Below, piece after piece: positions 56,049-64,000 of a stretch of DNA of 64,000 nt. The notes beneath the pieces are model-generated. The model ran no database searches and was not told the DNA's origin. It was given only the letters and a program-made list of their open reading frames with translations. The translations under genes and the position numbers were made by a program. Each line of letters begins with the position of its first letter. Positions within the stretch are counted from its first letter, which is position 1. Source of the DNA: Oenococcus oeni DSM 20252 = AWRIB129 (lineage in GTDB: Bacteria; Bacillota; Bacilli; Lactobacillales; Lactobacillaceae); assembly GCF_000372485.1 (NCBI RefSeq), contig NZ_AQVA01000003.1, positions 90,336-154,335 of the forward strand, read 5' to 3'.

Positions 56049-58931
56049 ATGAGTTATACTCCATTACAAGTATTCAGCGAATATGATTTGTTAAGAAACC
56101 CTGATTCGACGATTGAACTTGTAAAAGCTCTCAAAAAAAGAGGCTTTCAAGCTGCTGTTTTGGCAAACCACGATTATCTTTATGGAGCTGAAAAATTTCG
56201 ACAGGCTGCAATTTCGGTTAACATTCGACCTATTATCGGTTTAACGATCAGTGATACCGATCATGGTGAAGTAATTTTTGTTTCAAAAAATTATTCTGGC
56301 TATCAGAATTTGATGAAAATCAGCACTTATTTAGCCTTTAATAAAAATTCGCAGTTTATTTTAAAAGAAAATAATTTGGATTTTTCCAACTTGGCATTGA
56401 TCTTCCAAGATGGAAAAGAAACAAAAATTAAAAATTCAAGCAGCTTTACTCGAAAAGAACTTGGCTATTTTCCAATCGATTGGGTTAAGAAGAATGATTC
56501 CGTTACCGCAAGTGCTCTCCAACATATTGAAAAGAACGAGTTGAATTTTACTGGCAAATCAGAAATCGTCGGAAAATATTTAAAAGATGAAAATTTCTAT
56601 GCAAGTAATTTACCGGATGAAATATTAAAAAACAACCAGCACTTTATCGCTGATATAGTTGATGATTGGCCAAAGAGCGAGAAACATTTACCAATTTTTC
56701 CATTACCCGATTCGGAAAATAATCCGAAAAAATATTTGAGCAAGTTGGTTAAACTTGGATTAGAAAATCGTTTTAAAAATAAAGATATTCCAGAAGCTTA
56801 TCAGAAAAGAATCGATCGAGAATTGAGGACTATTTTCCAATTAGATTTAGCAGATTACTTTTTGGTAGTCTGGGATATTATCAATTTTGCTCGTCACGAA
56901 AATATTCAGCTCGGCGCTGGTCGGGGATCGGCAGTCGGATCATTGGTAGCATATGCTCTGTATATAACGACTATCGACCCAATTAAATATGATCTTTATT
57001 TCGAACGTTTTTTAAATCCAAAGCGGATTCAGCTTCCTGACATAGACATTGATGTGCCAGGCAACAGGCGCCAGGAAATTGTTGAATATCTGCAAAAAAA
57101 GTATTCGCTTGATAATTTTTCTCAAATTGGAACTTTTGATACTTTTAAAAGAAGATTGGCGGTTCGCGACAGCGCGAGAATTTTTGCCAGCAGTGAAGGG
57201 ACGCTTAAACGTTTTTCACGATTTATGGCACAGAATAATGATGCGTTAGAAGATGCCGATCCAAACAATTTGCCGGAAACAATTGCAGAGCTTCCAAATT
57301 CTTCGGAAATTATTTCCCTGGCACAATCTATTTCCGGGTTGCCCAGACATGTTGGAATACATGCTGCTGGAATTGTTTTAAGTCCGGAAAAGCTAGTGAA
57401 CTATGTTCCTCTGAATCAGGTTTCCGATATCACCGTTACCCAGTTTGACAAAGATGATGTCGAGGCGATTGGGTTGGTTAAATTCGATTTGCTGCGTCTT
57501 ACCAATTTGGATATGATCGCTGATATTCGATCTTTAATTCAACAACATTATGGAAAAAAATTTAATTTGGATAGTATCGATCTTAACGACAAAAAAGTTC
57601 TTGATTCTTTTAAAAATCTTCAAACTAACGGTATTTTTCAATTTGAGTCTGAATCGGCGAAGAGCGCTCTAAAACAAATTGCTGTTAGTAGTTTTGATGA
57701 TATTGTCGCTGTAAATGCTCTGAATCGTCCGGGCCCTTCGGAAAATATTCCAATTTATGCCCAAGGAAAAAAAGACCCCAATCATATCGAGATCATCGAT
57801 AAAAGTTTGCAAAAAATTCTCCTACCGACTTACGGTGTAATTATTTATCAAGAACAGGTAATGCAGATTGCGCAGGTTTATGCCGGTTTTACACTTGGAG
57901 AAGCGGATGTTTTTAGAGCTGCGATTGGACACAAAAATGAGGAAAAACTTTTTGCCCAGCATGATGCCTTTATTAAAGGGGCAGTTGAAAAGGGCCATCA
58001 ACAAGAACAAGCGGAAGAAATCTTTGCGTATATAGAGCGCTTTGCCAATTATGGTTTTAATAAAAGCCATGCTGTTGCGTATAGCAAATTGGCTTTTGAA
58101 ATGGCTTATTTAAAAATCTACTTTCCCTTGGAATTCTTCAGTGTTCTCCTAAATTACGACACCAAAAATTCCTATCTGCAGGATATTAAAAATAAAGGCA
58201 TCAAACTTTTGGGACCGGACATTAATCACGCGGAACGTGGTTTTATAAGCGATAAAGGGGTTATTTATGTTGGCCTCGGCAAAATAAAAGGGTTAAACCG
58301 AAAAGTGATTGATGAAATTGTCAAAGAAAGGAATTCGCACGGATTGTTTTCCGGTCTAACTGATTTTCTTCAAAGAATGGCTGGAAGCGACATCGGTGAA
58401 AGTGACATCGTTCAATTGACCTACGCTGGTTCGCTCGATCATTTTGGATATAACCGTCAGGAATTAAAAACGAATGCCGCTTCTTTAATTACTGCAATGG
58501 AATTCGGCGGCAGCCTTTTAAGCGAAACGAAAATAAGCGCGATCGGAGAAATGTCTTTATTAGACCGTCTTGCGCATGAAAAGGAAGTCCTTGGTTTCAC
58601 TATTTCCGGTCATCCAATTGACAGTCTGAGAAAGGAAATTGTTAAAAAAGGATATACGCAGATTAACGATTTAAAAGCTGACCAAATAGTCAAAATGGCC
58701 GTTATGATCGATTCGATTCGTACAACTCGCGATAAGAACGGAAATCAGATGGCTTTTGTTTCGATTTCCGACGGCAGCGGAGAAAGTTCTTTAACTGTTT
58801 TCGCTCGCGAATATAGTCAAATGTCGGGTGTTTTGAAGAATGGATCTTTGATTGCTTTAATTGGTAGAACTCAATTAAGGAATGGTGAAATTAATATTAT
58901 TGCCAATAAGATCCAACAGATCGGCCATTGA
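56049..58931 (+). CDS. dnaE: DNA polymerase III alpha subunit, DnaE type
   Basis: In PolC-containing bacteria DnaE extends primers and can copy damaged DNA. The 960-residue protein is shorter than the usual 1050-1150. The PHP domain is degenerate: the usual HxHSEYSLLDG start reads LQVFSEYDLLRN. The polymerase core is intact (GAGRGSAVGSLVAY, LPDIDIDVPGNRR) and the C-terminal OB fold is present (MAFVSISDGSGESSLTVF). It has no cysteine. A GATACT at 56035-56040 gives an RNA start within a few bases of the ATG, with no ribosome site. A near-perfect SOS box lies upstream, suggesting damage induction. Confidence 0.95.
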   Translation: MSYTPLQVFSEYDLLRNPDSTIELVKALKKRGFQAAVLANHDYLYGAEKFRQAAISVNIRPIIGLTISDTDHGEVIFVSKNYSGYQNLMKISTYLAFNKNSQFILKENNLDFSNLALIFQDGKETKIKNSSSFTRKELGYFPIDWVKKNDSVTASALQHIEKNELNFTGKSEIVGKYLKDENFYASNLPDEILKNNQHFIADIVDDWPKSEKHLPIFPLPDSENNPKKYLSKLVKLGLENRFKNKDIPEAYQKRIDRELRTIFQLDLADYFLVVWDIINFARHENIQLGAGRGSAVGSLVAYALYITTIDPIKYDLYFERFLNPKRIQLPDIDIDVPGNRRQEIVEYLQKKYSLDNFSQIGTFDTFKRRLAVRDSARIFASSEGTLKRFSRFMAQNNDALEDADPNNLPETIAELPNSSEIISLAQSISGLPRHVGIHAAGIVLSPEKLVNYVPLNQVSDITVTQFDKDDVEAIGLVKFDLLRLTNLDMIADIRSLIQQHYGKKFNLDSIDLNDKKVLDSFKNLQTNGIFQFESESAKSALKQIAVSSFDDIVAVNALNRPGPSENIPIYAQGKKDPNHIEIIDKSLQKILLPTYGVIIYQEQVMQIAQVYAGFTLGEADVFRAAIGHKNEEKLFAQHDAFIKGAVEKGHQQEQAEEIFAYIERFANYGFNKSHAVAYSKLAFEMAYLKIYFPLEFFSVLLNYDTKNSYLQDIKNKGIKLLGPDINHAERGFISDKGVIYVGLGKIKGLNRKVIDEIVKERNSHGLFSGLTDFLQRMAGSDIGESDIVQLTYAGSLDHFGYNRQELKTNAASLITAMEFGGSLLSETKISAIGEMSLLDRLAHEKEVLGFTISGHPIDSLRKEIVKKGYTQINDLKADQIVKMAVMIDSIRTTRDKNGNQMAFVSISDGSGESSLTVFAREYSQMSGVLKNGSLIALIGRTQLRNGEINIIANKIQQIGH

Positions 58932-58996
58932 TTCGTGAAAAAAATGTTAAAATTAAAAGTGTTTTGTCAAATGATAAACAAAAACAGGAGCATTGA

Positions 58997-60430
58997 ATGA
59001 AAAAGACAAAGATTGTTTCTACTTTAGGTCCCGCATCCAACGATCTAAAGATTATTTCCGCATTGATAAATAATGGGATTAATGTTGCCCGTTTTAATTT
59101 CAGTCACGGTGACCATGATGAGCATGCTGCTCGTATGGCCCTAGTCCATGATGCTGAAAAAAAGACCGGCAAGTTGATCGGATTTATGCTTGATACGAAA
59201 GGTGCAGAGATTCGTACAACTGTTCAAGATACACCGAACGGTAAGATTGAATTCAAGAAAGGTGACAGGCTTCGCATTTCGATGAATGAAAAGATTAAGG
59301 GCACAAAAGAGAAAATTGCTGTGACCTATAAGGGACTTTATGACGACGTAAAAGTCGGTGGTAAAGTTTTGTTCGATGATGGCATTATCGAAATGACCGT
59401 TATCAGTAAAGATTCCGAAAAAAAAGAACTGCTTGTCCAAGTTGATAACGATGGAGTGCTGGGCGGAAGAAAAGGCGTTAACGCTCCTGGTGTTGCAATT
59501 AACCTTCCTGGAATTACTAAGAAGGATAAATCAGATATCGAGTTCGGTTTGGAACAGGGAATTGACTTCATCGCTGCTTCCTTTGTTCGTAAGGCTCAGG
59601 ATGTTCTTGACATCCGTAAGTTGTTGAAAAAGCATCATCAAGAAAATCATGTCATGATTTTTCCTAAGATTGAATCTCAAGAAGGAATTGATAACTTCGA
59701 ATCAATCATTGCCGTTTCCGATGGTTTGATGGTACCGCGTGGTGATATGGGAGTCGAGATTCCTTATGAAGAAGTACCTGTGATTCAAAAAATGATGATT
59801 CGTTACATGAACCGTCTTGGAAAGCCGGTCATTACTGCTACCCAAATGCTTGATTCGATGATTGAAAATCCTCGTGCAACTCGTGCCGAAATTAACGATG
59901 TCGAAAATGCTGTTTGGGATGGCACTGATGCGACGATGCTTTCTGGTGAATCTGCCAATGGTAGTTGGCCTGTTGAAGCTGTTAAGACGATGTCTACATC
60001 TGATGAATACGCTGAAAATCATGTTCACGACGACGGCAATAGGATCGATTTGAGAAACGAACCAAAGTCAAGTGACACAGAAGTTTTGGCTCAGGCCGCC
60101 GTTGACGCAGCACGCGAGGCTGGTGCTAAAGCAATTGTTGCTTCTACAGCATCTGGCTACACTGCTCGCTTAATTTCCAAATATCGACCTGATATGCCAA
60201 TTTTGGCAATCACTTACGATGAAAAAGTTGCTAGGTCTTTGACTGTTAATTATGCTGTTTATCCGGTCGTTAAAGATGCTCCGGAAACAACAGATGATCT
60301 GATTGAATTGGCCAAGAAAACTGTTCATGATGAAAAATTGGCTAAGAGAGACGACACAATCGTTGTTACTGCTGGCCTTCCAATCAAAAAGCCCGGCACA
60401 ACCAATTTAATTCATGTTGTAAAGCTTTAA
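58997..60430 (+). CDS. pyk: Pyruvate kinase
   Basis: Pyk converts phosphoenolpyruvate and ADP to pyruvate and ATP. The 477-residue protein has TKIVSTLGPASND, NFSHGDHDEH, MLDTKGAEIRT, the signature IFPKIESQEGIDN and MVPRGDMGVEIP, then the regulatory domain. It lacks the extra C-terminal PEP-utilizer-like domain of Bacillus. CAGGAG precedes the ATG. pfkA, which stands between dnaE and pyk in homofermentative lactobacilli, is absent, consistent with the phosphoketolase route. No cysteine is present. Confidence 0.97.
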   Translation: MKKTKIVSTLGPASNDLKIISALINNGINVARFNFSHGDHDEHAARMALVHDAEKKTGKLIGFMLDTKGAEIRTTVQDTPNGKIEFKKGDRLRISMNEKIKGTKEKIAVTYKGLYDDVKVGGKVLFDDGIIEMTVISKDSEKKELLVQVDNDGVLGGRKGVNAPGVAINLPGITKKDKSDIEFGLEQGIDFIAASFVRKAQDVLDIRKLLKKHHQENHVMIFPKIESQEGIDNFESIIAVSDGLMVPRGDMGVEIPYEEVPVIQKMMIRYMNRLGKPVITATQMLDSMIENPRATRAEINDVENAVWDGTDATMLSGESANGSWPVEAVKTMSTSDEYAENHVHDDGNRIDLRNEPKSSDTEVLAQAAVDAAREAGAKAIVASTASGYTARLISKYRPDMPILAITYDEKVARSLTVNYAVYPVVKDAPETTDDLIELAKKTVHDEKLAKRDDTIVVTAGLPIKKPGTTNLIHVVKL

Positions 60431-60450
60431 TTTTATTTATTTGTTATTTA

Positions 60451-60478
60451 AATAACCACTTTGGTGGTTATTTTTTTG
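60451..60478 (+). terminator. Terminator after pyk
   Basis: AATAACCAC and GTGGTTATT pair around TTTG and run into seven T, 20 bases past the pyk stop. Confidence 0.92.
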
Positions 60479-60494
60479 TACACTTAAATAGATT

Positions 60495-61403
60495 ATGTTA
60501 ACTAAAAAAAATCAATTCGAAAATGTTTTATTGGATTATACGAGGTATTTACGGACGGAACAAGGCTTGCTGGAGAACTCGATTAAAAGTTATAAACAAG
60601 ATTTATCGGAATTCGGAGCCTATATTCAAAAAGAAAATATCCTTCTGGTTAAAGTTGACCGTTTTACAATTCTGGATTGGCTTAACTATTTGCAAAATTC
60701 CGGTAAATCAAATAATTCAATTGTACATATGGTCAGTTCTTTACGAAAATTTTTTGCTTATCTTAGCGATGATCAGCAAATTCAAATTGATCCAATGCTG
60801 AAAGTGACTACACCAAAGAAGAATTCTCATTTGCCACAAGTTTTAACGGCCACAGAAATTGAAGCTGTTTTAGCGGTACCTGATATTTCGACAACTCTTG
60901 GATTAAGGAACCGGGCTTTGCTAGAAACAATGTACGCAACCGGATTTCGCGTGTCTGAAATATGTAATTTGAAATTAGCTGATCTTCATGACGAATTGGG
61001 CTTAATCACTACCATTGGTAAAGGGCAAAAACAGCGAATTGTTCCGATCGGTGAAATGTCTTTACTCTATATCTCTAAATATTTTAAAGAATCAAGACCG
61101 ATTTTGCTCAAAGACAAAGAAAGCCCGTATTTATTCCTTAATGATCATGGCCATCGGATATCTAGACAGGGAATTTTTAAGCTTGTGAAGGAAATTGCCA
61201 TTAAAGCCGGCATTGATAAAGATATTAGTCCTCATACTCTGCGCCATTCTTTTGCAACCAATTTATTGGAGAATGGTGCCGATTTAAGAATTGTTCAAGA
61301 ATTATTAGGTCATTCCGATATCAGTACAACTCAAATATACACACATGTTAGTCAAAAACATATAAGAGAACAATATAACAGATTTCATCCTCGGGCAAAA
61401 TAA
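60495..61403 (+). CDS. xerD: Site-specific tyrosine recombinase XerD
   Basis: XerD resolves chromosome dimers at dif with a partner recombinase. The N-terminal SAM-like domain (residues 10-95) includes YLRTEQGLLENSIKSYKQDL. The catalytic residues are in YATGFRVSEICNLKL (Arg), HTLRHSFATNLLENGADLR (His, Arg), LGHSDISTTQIYTHV (His, Tyr). It has 302 residues, normal length. It is placed before scpA-scpB-rluB as in other Firmicutes, so XerD is preferred over XerC. Confidence 0.92.
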   Translation: MLTKKNQFENVLLDYTRYLRTEQGLLENSIKSYKQDLSEFGAYIQKENILLVKVDRFTILDWLNYLQNSGKSNNSIVHMVSSLRKFFAYLSDDQQIQIDPMLKVTTPKKNSHLPQVLTATEIEAVLAVPDISTTLGLRNRALLETMYATGFRVSEICNLKLADLHDELGLITTIGKGQKQRIVPIGEMSLLYISKYFKESRPILLKDKESPYLFLNDHGHRISRQGIFKLVKEIAIKAGIDKDISPHTLRHSFATNLLENGADLRIVQELLGHSDISTTQIYTHVSQKHIREQYNRFHPRAK

Positions 61404-61429
61404 ACTATTTGAATGCTAAAATTGTTTGC

Positions 61430-62173
61430 GTGAGCGATAAACAATTAACAATTTCTCTGGACGATTTTAGTGGGCCGCTAGATCTTTTGCTGCACTTGAT
61501 TCGTACACAAGAGCTAGATATTTTCGATTTACCAATTGCAAAAGTTACCGACCAGTTCCTGTCTTTTATTGACAATCAGTTAAATCCCTCACTTGATTCG
61601 GCTGGTGAATATTTATACATGGCGTCTACGTTAATTAGAATAAAATCTCGTTTTTTATTGCCAACTGTAAAAAACGAACAGGAAGATGAAAAAGAAGAGG
61701 ATCCAAGAAATGAATTAGTTAATGCTCTCATAGAATATGAGTGTTACCAAGCCGTTACGCAAGATATGTCTGAATTAGAACATTCCCGCTCTCTGTCCTT
61801 TACTCGTCCAGTTGCAAAAATTCCAGAAAATATTGAAATAAAACCTTTATCAGCTGGAGTAACTTTACAGGATCTGCAGAAGGCTTTTCTTGAAATTGCT
61901 AATCGACAAAAGGACCTGCATCCAAAAAAACGTACGATTGAAAGAGAAAATTTTTCTGTTGCTGACAAAATTAATGAAATAAAAACTTTTTTCAGTCAAA
62001 AAAAATTAGATTCAAAGATCGAATTTCAATATTTATTTAAATTATCATCGAGCAATGATGAAATGATTACGACTTTTTTGGCAATTCTTGAACTAGCAAA
62101 AGATCACTTCGTTTTGCTTAGCCAAAATGACGAACAACAAATTTTTTTAACAAAAGGAGAAATGAATGCCTGA
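61430..62173 (+). CDS. scpA: Segregation and condensation protein A
   Basis: ScpA is the kleisin that links the two SMC heads in the condensin complex. Conserved parts are DFSGPLDLLLHLIRTQELDI at the N-terminus, EYLYMASTLIRIKSRFLLP, and a winged-helix C-terminus ending near LFKLSSSNDEMITTFLAIL. I chose GTG 61430, where the family similarity begins (SDKQLTISLDDF); TTG 61409 would add seven residues including a cysteine. Neither has a good ribosome site. The 3' end overlaps scpB by eight bases. Confidence 0.9.
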   Translation: MSDKQLTISLDDFSGPLDLLLHLIRTQELDIFDLPIAKVTDQFLSFIDNQLNPSLDSAGEYLYMASTLIRIKSRFLLPTVKNEQEDEKEEDPRNELVNALIEYECYQAVTQDMSELEHSRSLSFTRPVAKIPENIEIKPLSAGVTLQDLQKAFLEIANRQKDLHPKKRTIERENFSVADKINEIKTFFSQKKLDSKIEFQYLFKLSSSNDEMITTFLAILELAKDHFVLLSQNDEQQIFLTKGEMNA

Positions 62174-62756
62174 TCTTGATCAAACGGCCCAATTATTCTC
62201 TTTGGTTTTTGTTTCCGGAGATGATGGTATTGATCTGCAAAGTATTAGTAAAATAACTGGTTTTGATAGATCGGCTGTTCAAAGTGATCTGGAAAGCCTG
62301 TCCAACCGTTTGGAAGAAGATCAACAAAATCCGATAAAACTGGTCGAAAACGGTCAGGTCTATCGTTTGGTTACGAAAAGTAAATTTGCGCCGCTTCTAA
62401 AAAAATATTATCAAACACCAGTTGCTAATAGTTTATCTAAAGCAAGTTTGGAAACTCTAACAATTATTGCTTATAAGCAACCGGTCACTAGAATCGAGGT
62501 TGATAAAATTCGCGGCGTTAATTCATCTGGCGCAATTTCTCGACTCGTTTCCAGAGAACTTATTCAAGAATCCGGAAGAAAAGCGGAGGTTGGTCGCCCG
62601 CTTCTCTACACTACAACTAACTTTTTTCTCGATTATTTTGGGCTTAAAAAAATTGATGATTTACCAGAACTACCAGATCCTGAAGATCTAAATAACATTG
62701 ATGACGATCAAATAGAATTATTTCAAAAACACAAAAACAGAGAAAGCAAAAAATAA
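62166..62756 (+). CDS. scpB: Segregation and condensation protein B
   Basis: ScpB binds ScpA within the SMC condensin. The 196-residue protein has two winged-helix halves; the diagnostic stretch is LSKASLETLTIIAYKQPVTR followed by IDKIRGVNSSGAI-like VDKIRGVNSSGAISRL and GRPLLYTTTNFFLDYFGL. The C-terminal tail is acidic. It overlaps scpA by eight bases and rluB by one base. Confidence 0.94.
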   Translation: MPDLDQTAQLFSLVFVSGDDGIDLQSISKITGFDRSAVQSDLESLSNRLEEDQQNPIKLVENGQVYRLVTKSKFAPLLKKYYQTPVANSLSKASLETLTIIAYKQPVTRIEVDKIRGVNSSGAISRLVSRELIQESGRKAEVGRPLLYTTTNFFLDYFGLKKIDDLPELPDPEDLNNIDDDQIELFQKHKNRESKK

Positions 62757-63469
62757 TGGCTCAATTAGAAAGACTGCAAAAAAGAATTGCTCAAGCAGGA
62801 GTGGCTTCCAGAAGAAAAGCCGAGGAGATGATTGTTAACGGGCAGGTAAAAGTGAATGGCAAAATAATCACAAAACTTGGAAAGAAAGTTTCTTCCGACG
62901 ACATTGTTTATGTTGATAATAAGAAAATAAATGAAGAGAGTTTTGAATATTATCTTTTAAATAAACCGGCCGGATATGTTTCGTCCAACAGAAGTTATCC
63001 GAATCAGCCCAGCGTTATAGAACTAATTAAAACGAAAACGAGAATTTTTTCGGTTGGCCGGTTAGATCAAGATACGACCGGTGTTTTGTTACTAACCAAC
63101 GATGGTGAATTAACTCAAAAATTGACTCATCCGAAACACCGAATTAAAAGAACTTATGCTGCTTGGGTTAAAGGGATTGTTAACGAAGACGAACTTGAAC
63201 AATTGACTAAGCCGATTCGTTTCGATGGAGAAATTTATTTTCCACAGGCGGCTCGAATTTTGAAAGTTGATCAAAAACGTCAAGAAAGTCTAATTGAAAT
63301 CACAATCGCCGAAGGAAAAAACCATGAAATCAAAAAAATCCTAGATTTTATCGGTCATCCTGTAATTAAATTAAATCGTGACATGTTTGACGGAATTACA
63401 ATCGGCAATTTAAAGAAAGGGCAGTATCGTGCTCTATCTGAACAGGAAGTCGAAAAGATAAAAAGATAG
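62756..63469 (+). CDS. rluB: 23S rRNA pseudouridine synthase, RluB type
   Basis: The enzyme isomerises a uridine in the 23S rRNA peptidyl transferase region. An S4-like domain is at the N-terminus (RLQKRIAQAGVASRRKAEEM). The catalytic motif is VGRLDQDTTGVLLLTNDGEL, with the Asp after GRL. Length is 237 residues, normal. It ends the xerD-scpA-scpB-rluB group. The 180 bases that follow hold no recognised gene or clear terminator. Confidence 0.93.
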   Translation: MAQLERLQKRIAQAGVASRRKAEEMIVNGQVKVNGKIITKLGKKVSSDDIVYVDNKKINEESFEYYLLNKPAGYVSSNRSYPNQPSVIELIKTKTRIFSVGRLDQDTTGVLLLTNDGELTQKLTHPKHRIKRTYAAWVKGIVNEDELEQLTKPIRFDGEIYFPQAARILKVDQKRQESLIEITIAEGKNHEIKKILDFIGHPVIKLNRDMFDGITIGNLKKGQYRALSEQEVEKIKR

Positions 63470-63651
63470 TTAAAGATGCCGAAAGTTTATCCATGATGAC
63501 AAGGACATTAAAAACAATTTTTCATATTGAGTAGTAGCAATATTTTTTAAAAAAGCAAAACAAAAACTCCGTTTTTAACCAGACTTAGGAAACTTTTCAG
63601 AAAATTATATTAGAGCAGCTATGATAGAATAAATTATTGTACGAGGTAAAA

Positions 63652-64000
63652 ATGAGTGATTTTCAACCATATGATCCAAACGAAGATAACGAAGATAGAA
63701 ATTCAAAAAAATCGAGCGCGGCGCCTTTCCGACCTTTAAGTAGCGGAAACTCTGATTCTTTTGAGGATACACGGGCATACCGGCCTTTTAATCCGAATAG
63801 TAATTCAACGTCGGAACAAGATAATAGTTTTAATTTCAAATCAGTAGATTCAGCTTCCGATGATGATCTTTTTAAGTCGTTTAATTCTAATTCTTCCTCG
63901 CCCTTTGATTCCTTTAATCAGTCTCGTCAAGATCAAGGAAATCTGAATAATCAAAACGGAAATAACCAGGATTTTAATTTTGGCCAGAATTCAGCTGAAC
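63652..64000 (+). CDS. Low-complexity N/S/D/Q-rich protein, N-terminal part
   Basis: An ATG at 63652, preceded by ACGAGG, opens a frame that runs to the window edge without a stop (116 codons visible). The sequence is almost wholly Asn, Ser, Asp, Gln and Phe, with recurring short units such as YRPFNPNSN, FRPLSSG and FNSNSSSPFDSFNQS, and no hydrophobic segment so far. It looks like a disordered N-terminal region of a larger protein. A possible -10 (TAGAAT, 63625-63630) lies upstream. I do not recognise it. Confidence 0.65.
   Translation, partial: MSDFQPYDPNEDNEDRNSKKSSAAPFRPLSSGNSDSFEDTRAYRPFNPNSNSTSEQDNSFNFKSVDSASDDDLFKSFNSNSSSPFDSFNQSRQDQGNLNNQNGNNQDFNFGQNSAE

Noticed and set aside
60495..61403. 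Integrase of a mobile element
   Set aside because: The tyrosine recombinase is followed by scpA, scpB and rluB with no attachment site or cargo, so it is chromosomal XerD.
1..64000. CRISPR array, insertion sequence or prophage
   Set aside because: No spaced direct repeats, transposase, integrase other than XerD, or phage structural gene was seen; gene order is ordinary core chromosome.

Overview
The window is a low-GC Gram-positive chromosome segment, and everything in it points to the genus Oenococcus (Leuconostoc family of lactic acid bacteria). PolC plus a second DnaE, MerR-type GlnR with glnA, mevalonate-type HMG-CoA synthase, LexA next to a ynzC/yneF pair, UPF0210/ACT and proC-proB-proA are Firmicutes hallmarks. 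dnaE is followed directly by pyk with no pfkA, which fits an obligate heterofermenter. The low GC suggests O. oeni rather than O. kitaharae, but the species call is inference. No phage, insertion sequence, CRISPR array or acquired island was seen; this is core chromosome.

Layout. 1-5390: tail of an MFS exporter, an SDR protein, argG, a frameshifted argH, a DUF1836 gene and a frameshifted degV. 5563-12448: folD, ACT/UPF0210 pair, proC-proB-proA, a GDPD phosphodiesterase and a shortened miaA. 12454-15894: GlnR operator, glnR-glnA and two unknown genes. 15933-22923: tRNA-Arg, a small anchored protein, rplU-rpmA without prp, pepP, broken comEA and comEC, holA. 22920-28702: CPBP protease, tRNA-Ser, mvaS, a nucleoside deoxyribosyltransferase, lexA and its divergent SOS region, plsC, and a methyltransferase/GIY-YIG fusion. 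28837-40686: rpsB-tsf-pyrH-frr-uppS-cdsA-rseP-proS-polC. 40752-50412: rpsU, yqeY-phoH-ybeY-dgkA-era-recO, a nonsense-interrupted M20 peptidase, and T-box-controlled glyQ with an SseB-like gene between it and glyS. 50541-64000: dnaG-rpoD, trmK-pepT, DUF2929, dnaE, pyk, xerD-scpA-scpB-rluB and the start of an N/S/D/Q-rich protein.

Three themes stand out. First, cysteine is almost absent: DnaE, ArgG, GlnA, Pyk, RpoD and RecO read with no cysteine, while ProA and HMG-CoA synthase keep only the catalytic one. In line with this, the structural zinc sites of PolC, DnaG and RecO have lost ligands. Second, genes are decaying: argH, degV, comEA, comEC and an M20 peptidase carry frameshifts or a stop, mostly at short A/T runs. 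Oenococcus oeni is known to lack mutS/mutL, so this may be real, though homopolymer sequencing error must be excluded. Third, regulation is compact: a palindrome serves as both miaA terminator and GlnR operator, a promoter overlaps the terminator before rplU, SOS boxes lie before lexA and also before dnaE, and several genes (clearest: dnaG) appear to have almost no 5' leader.
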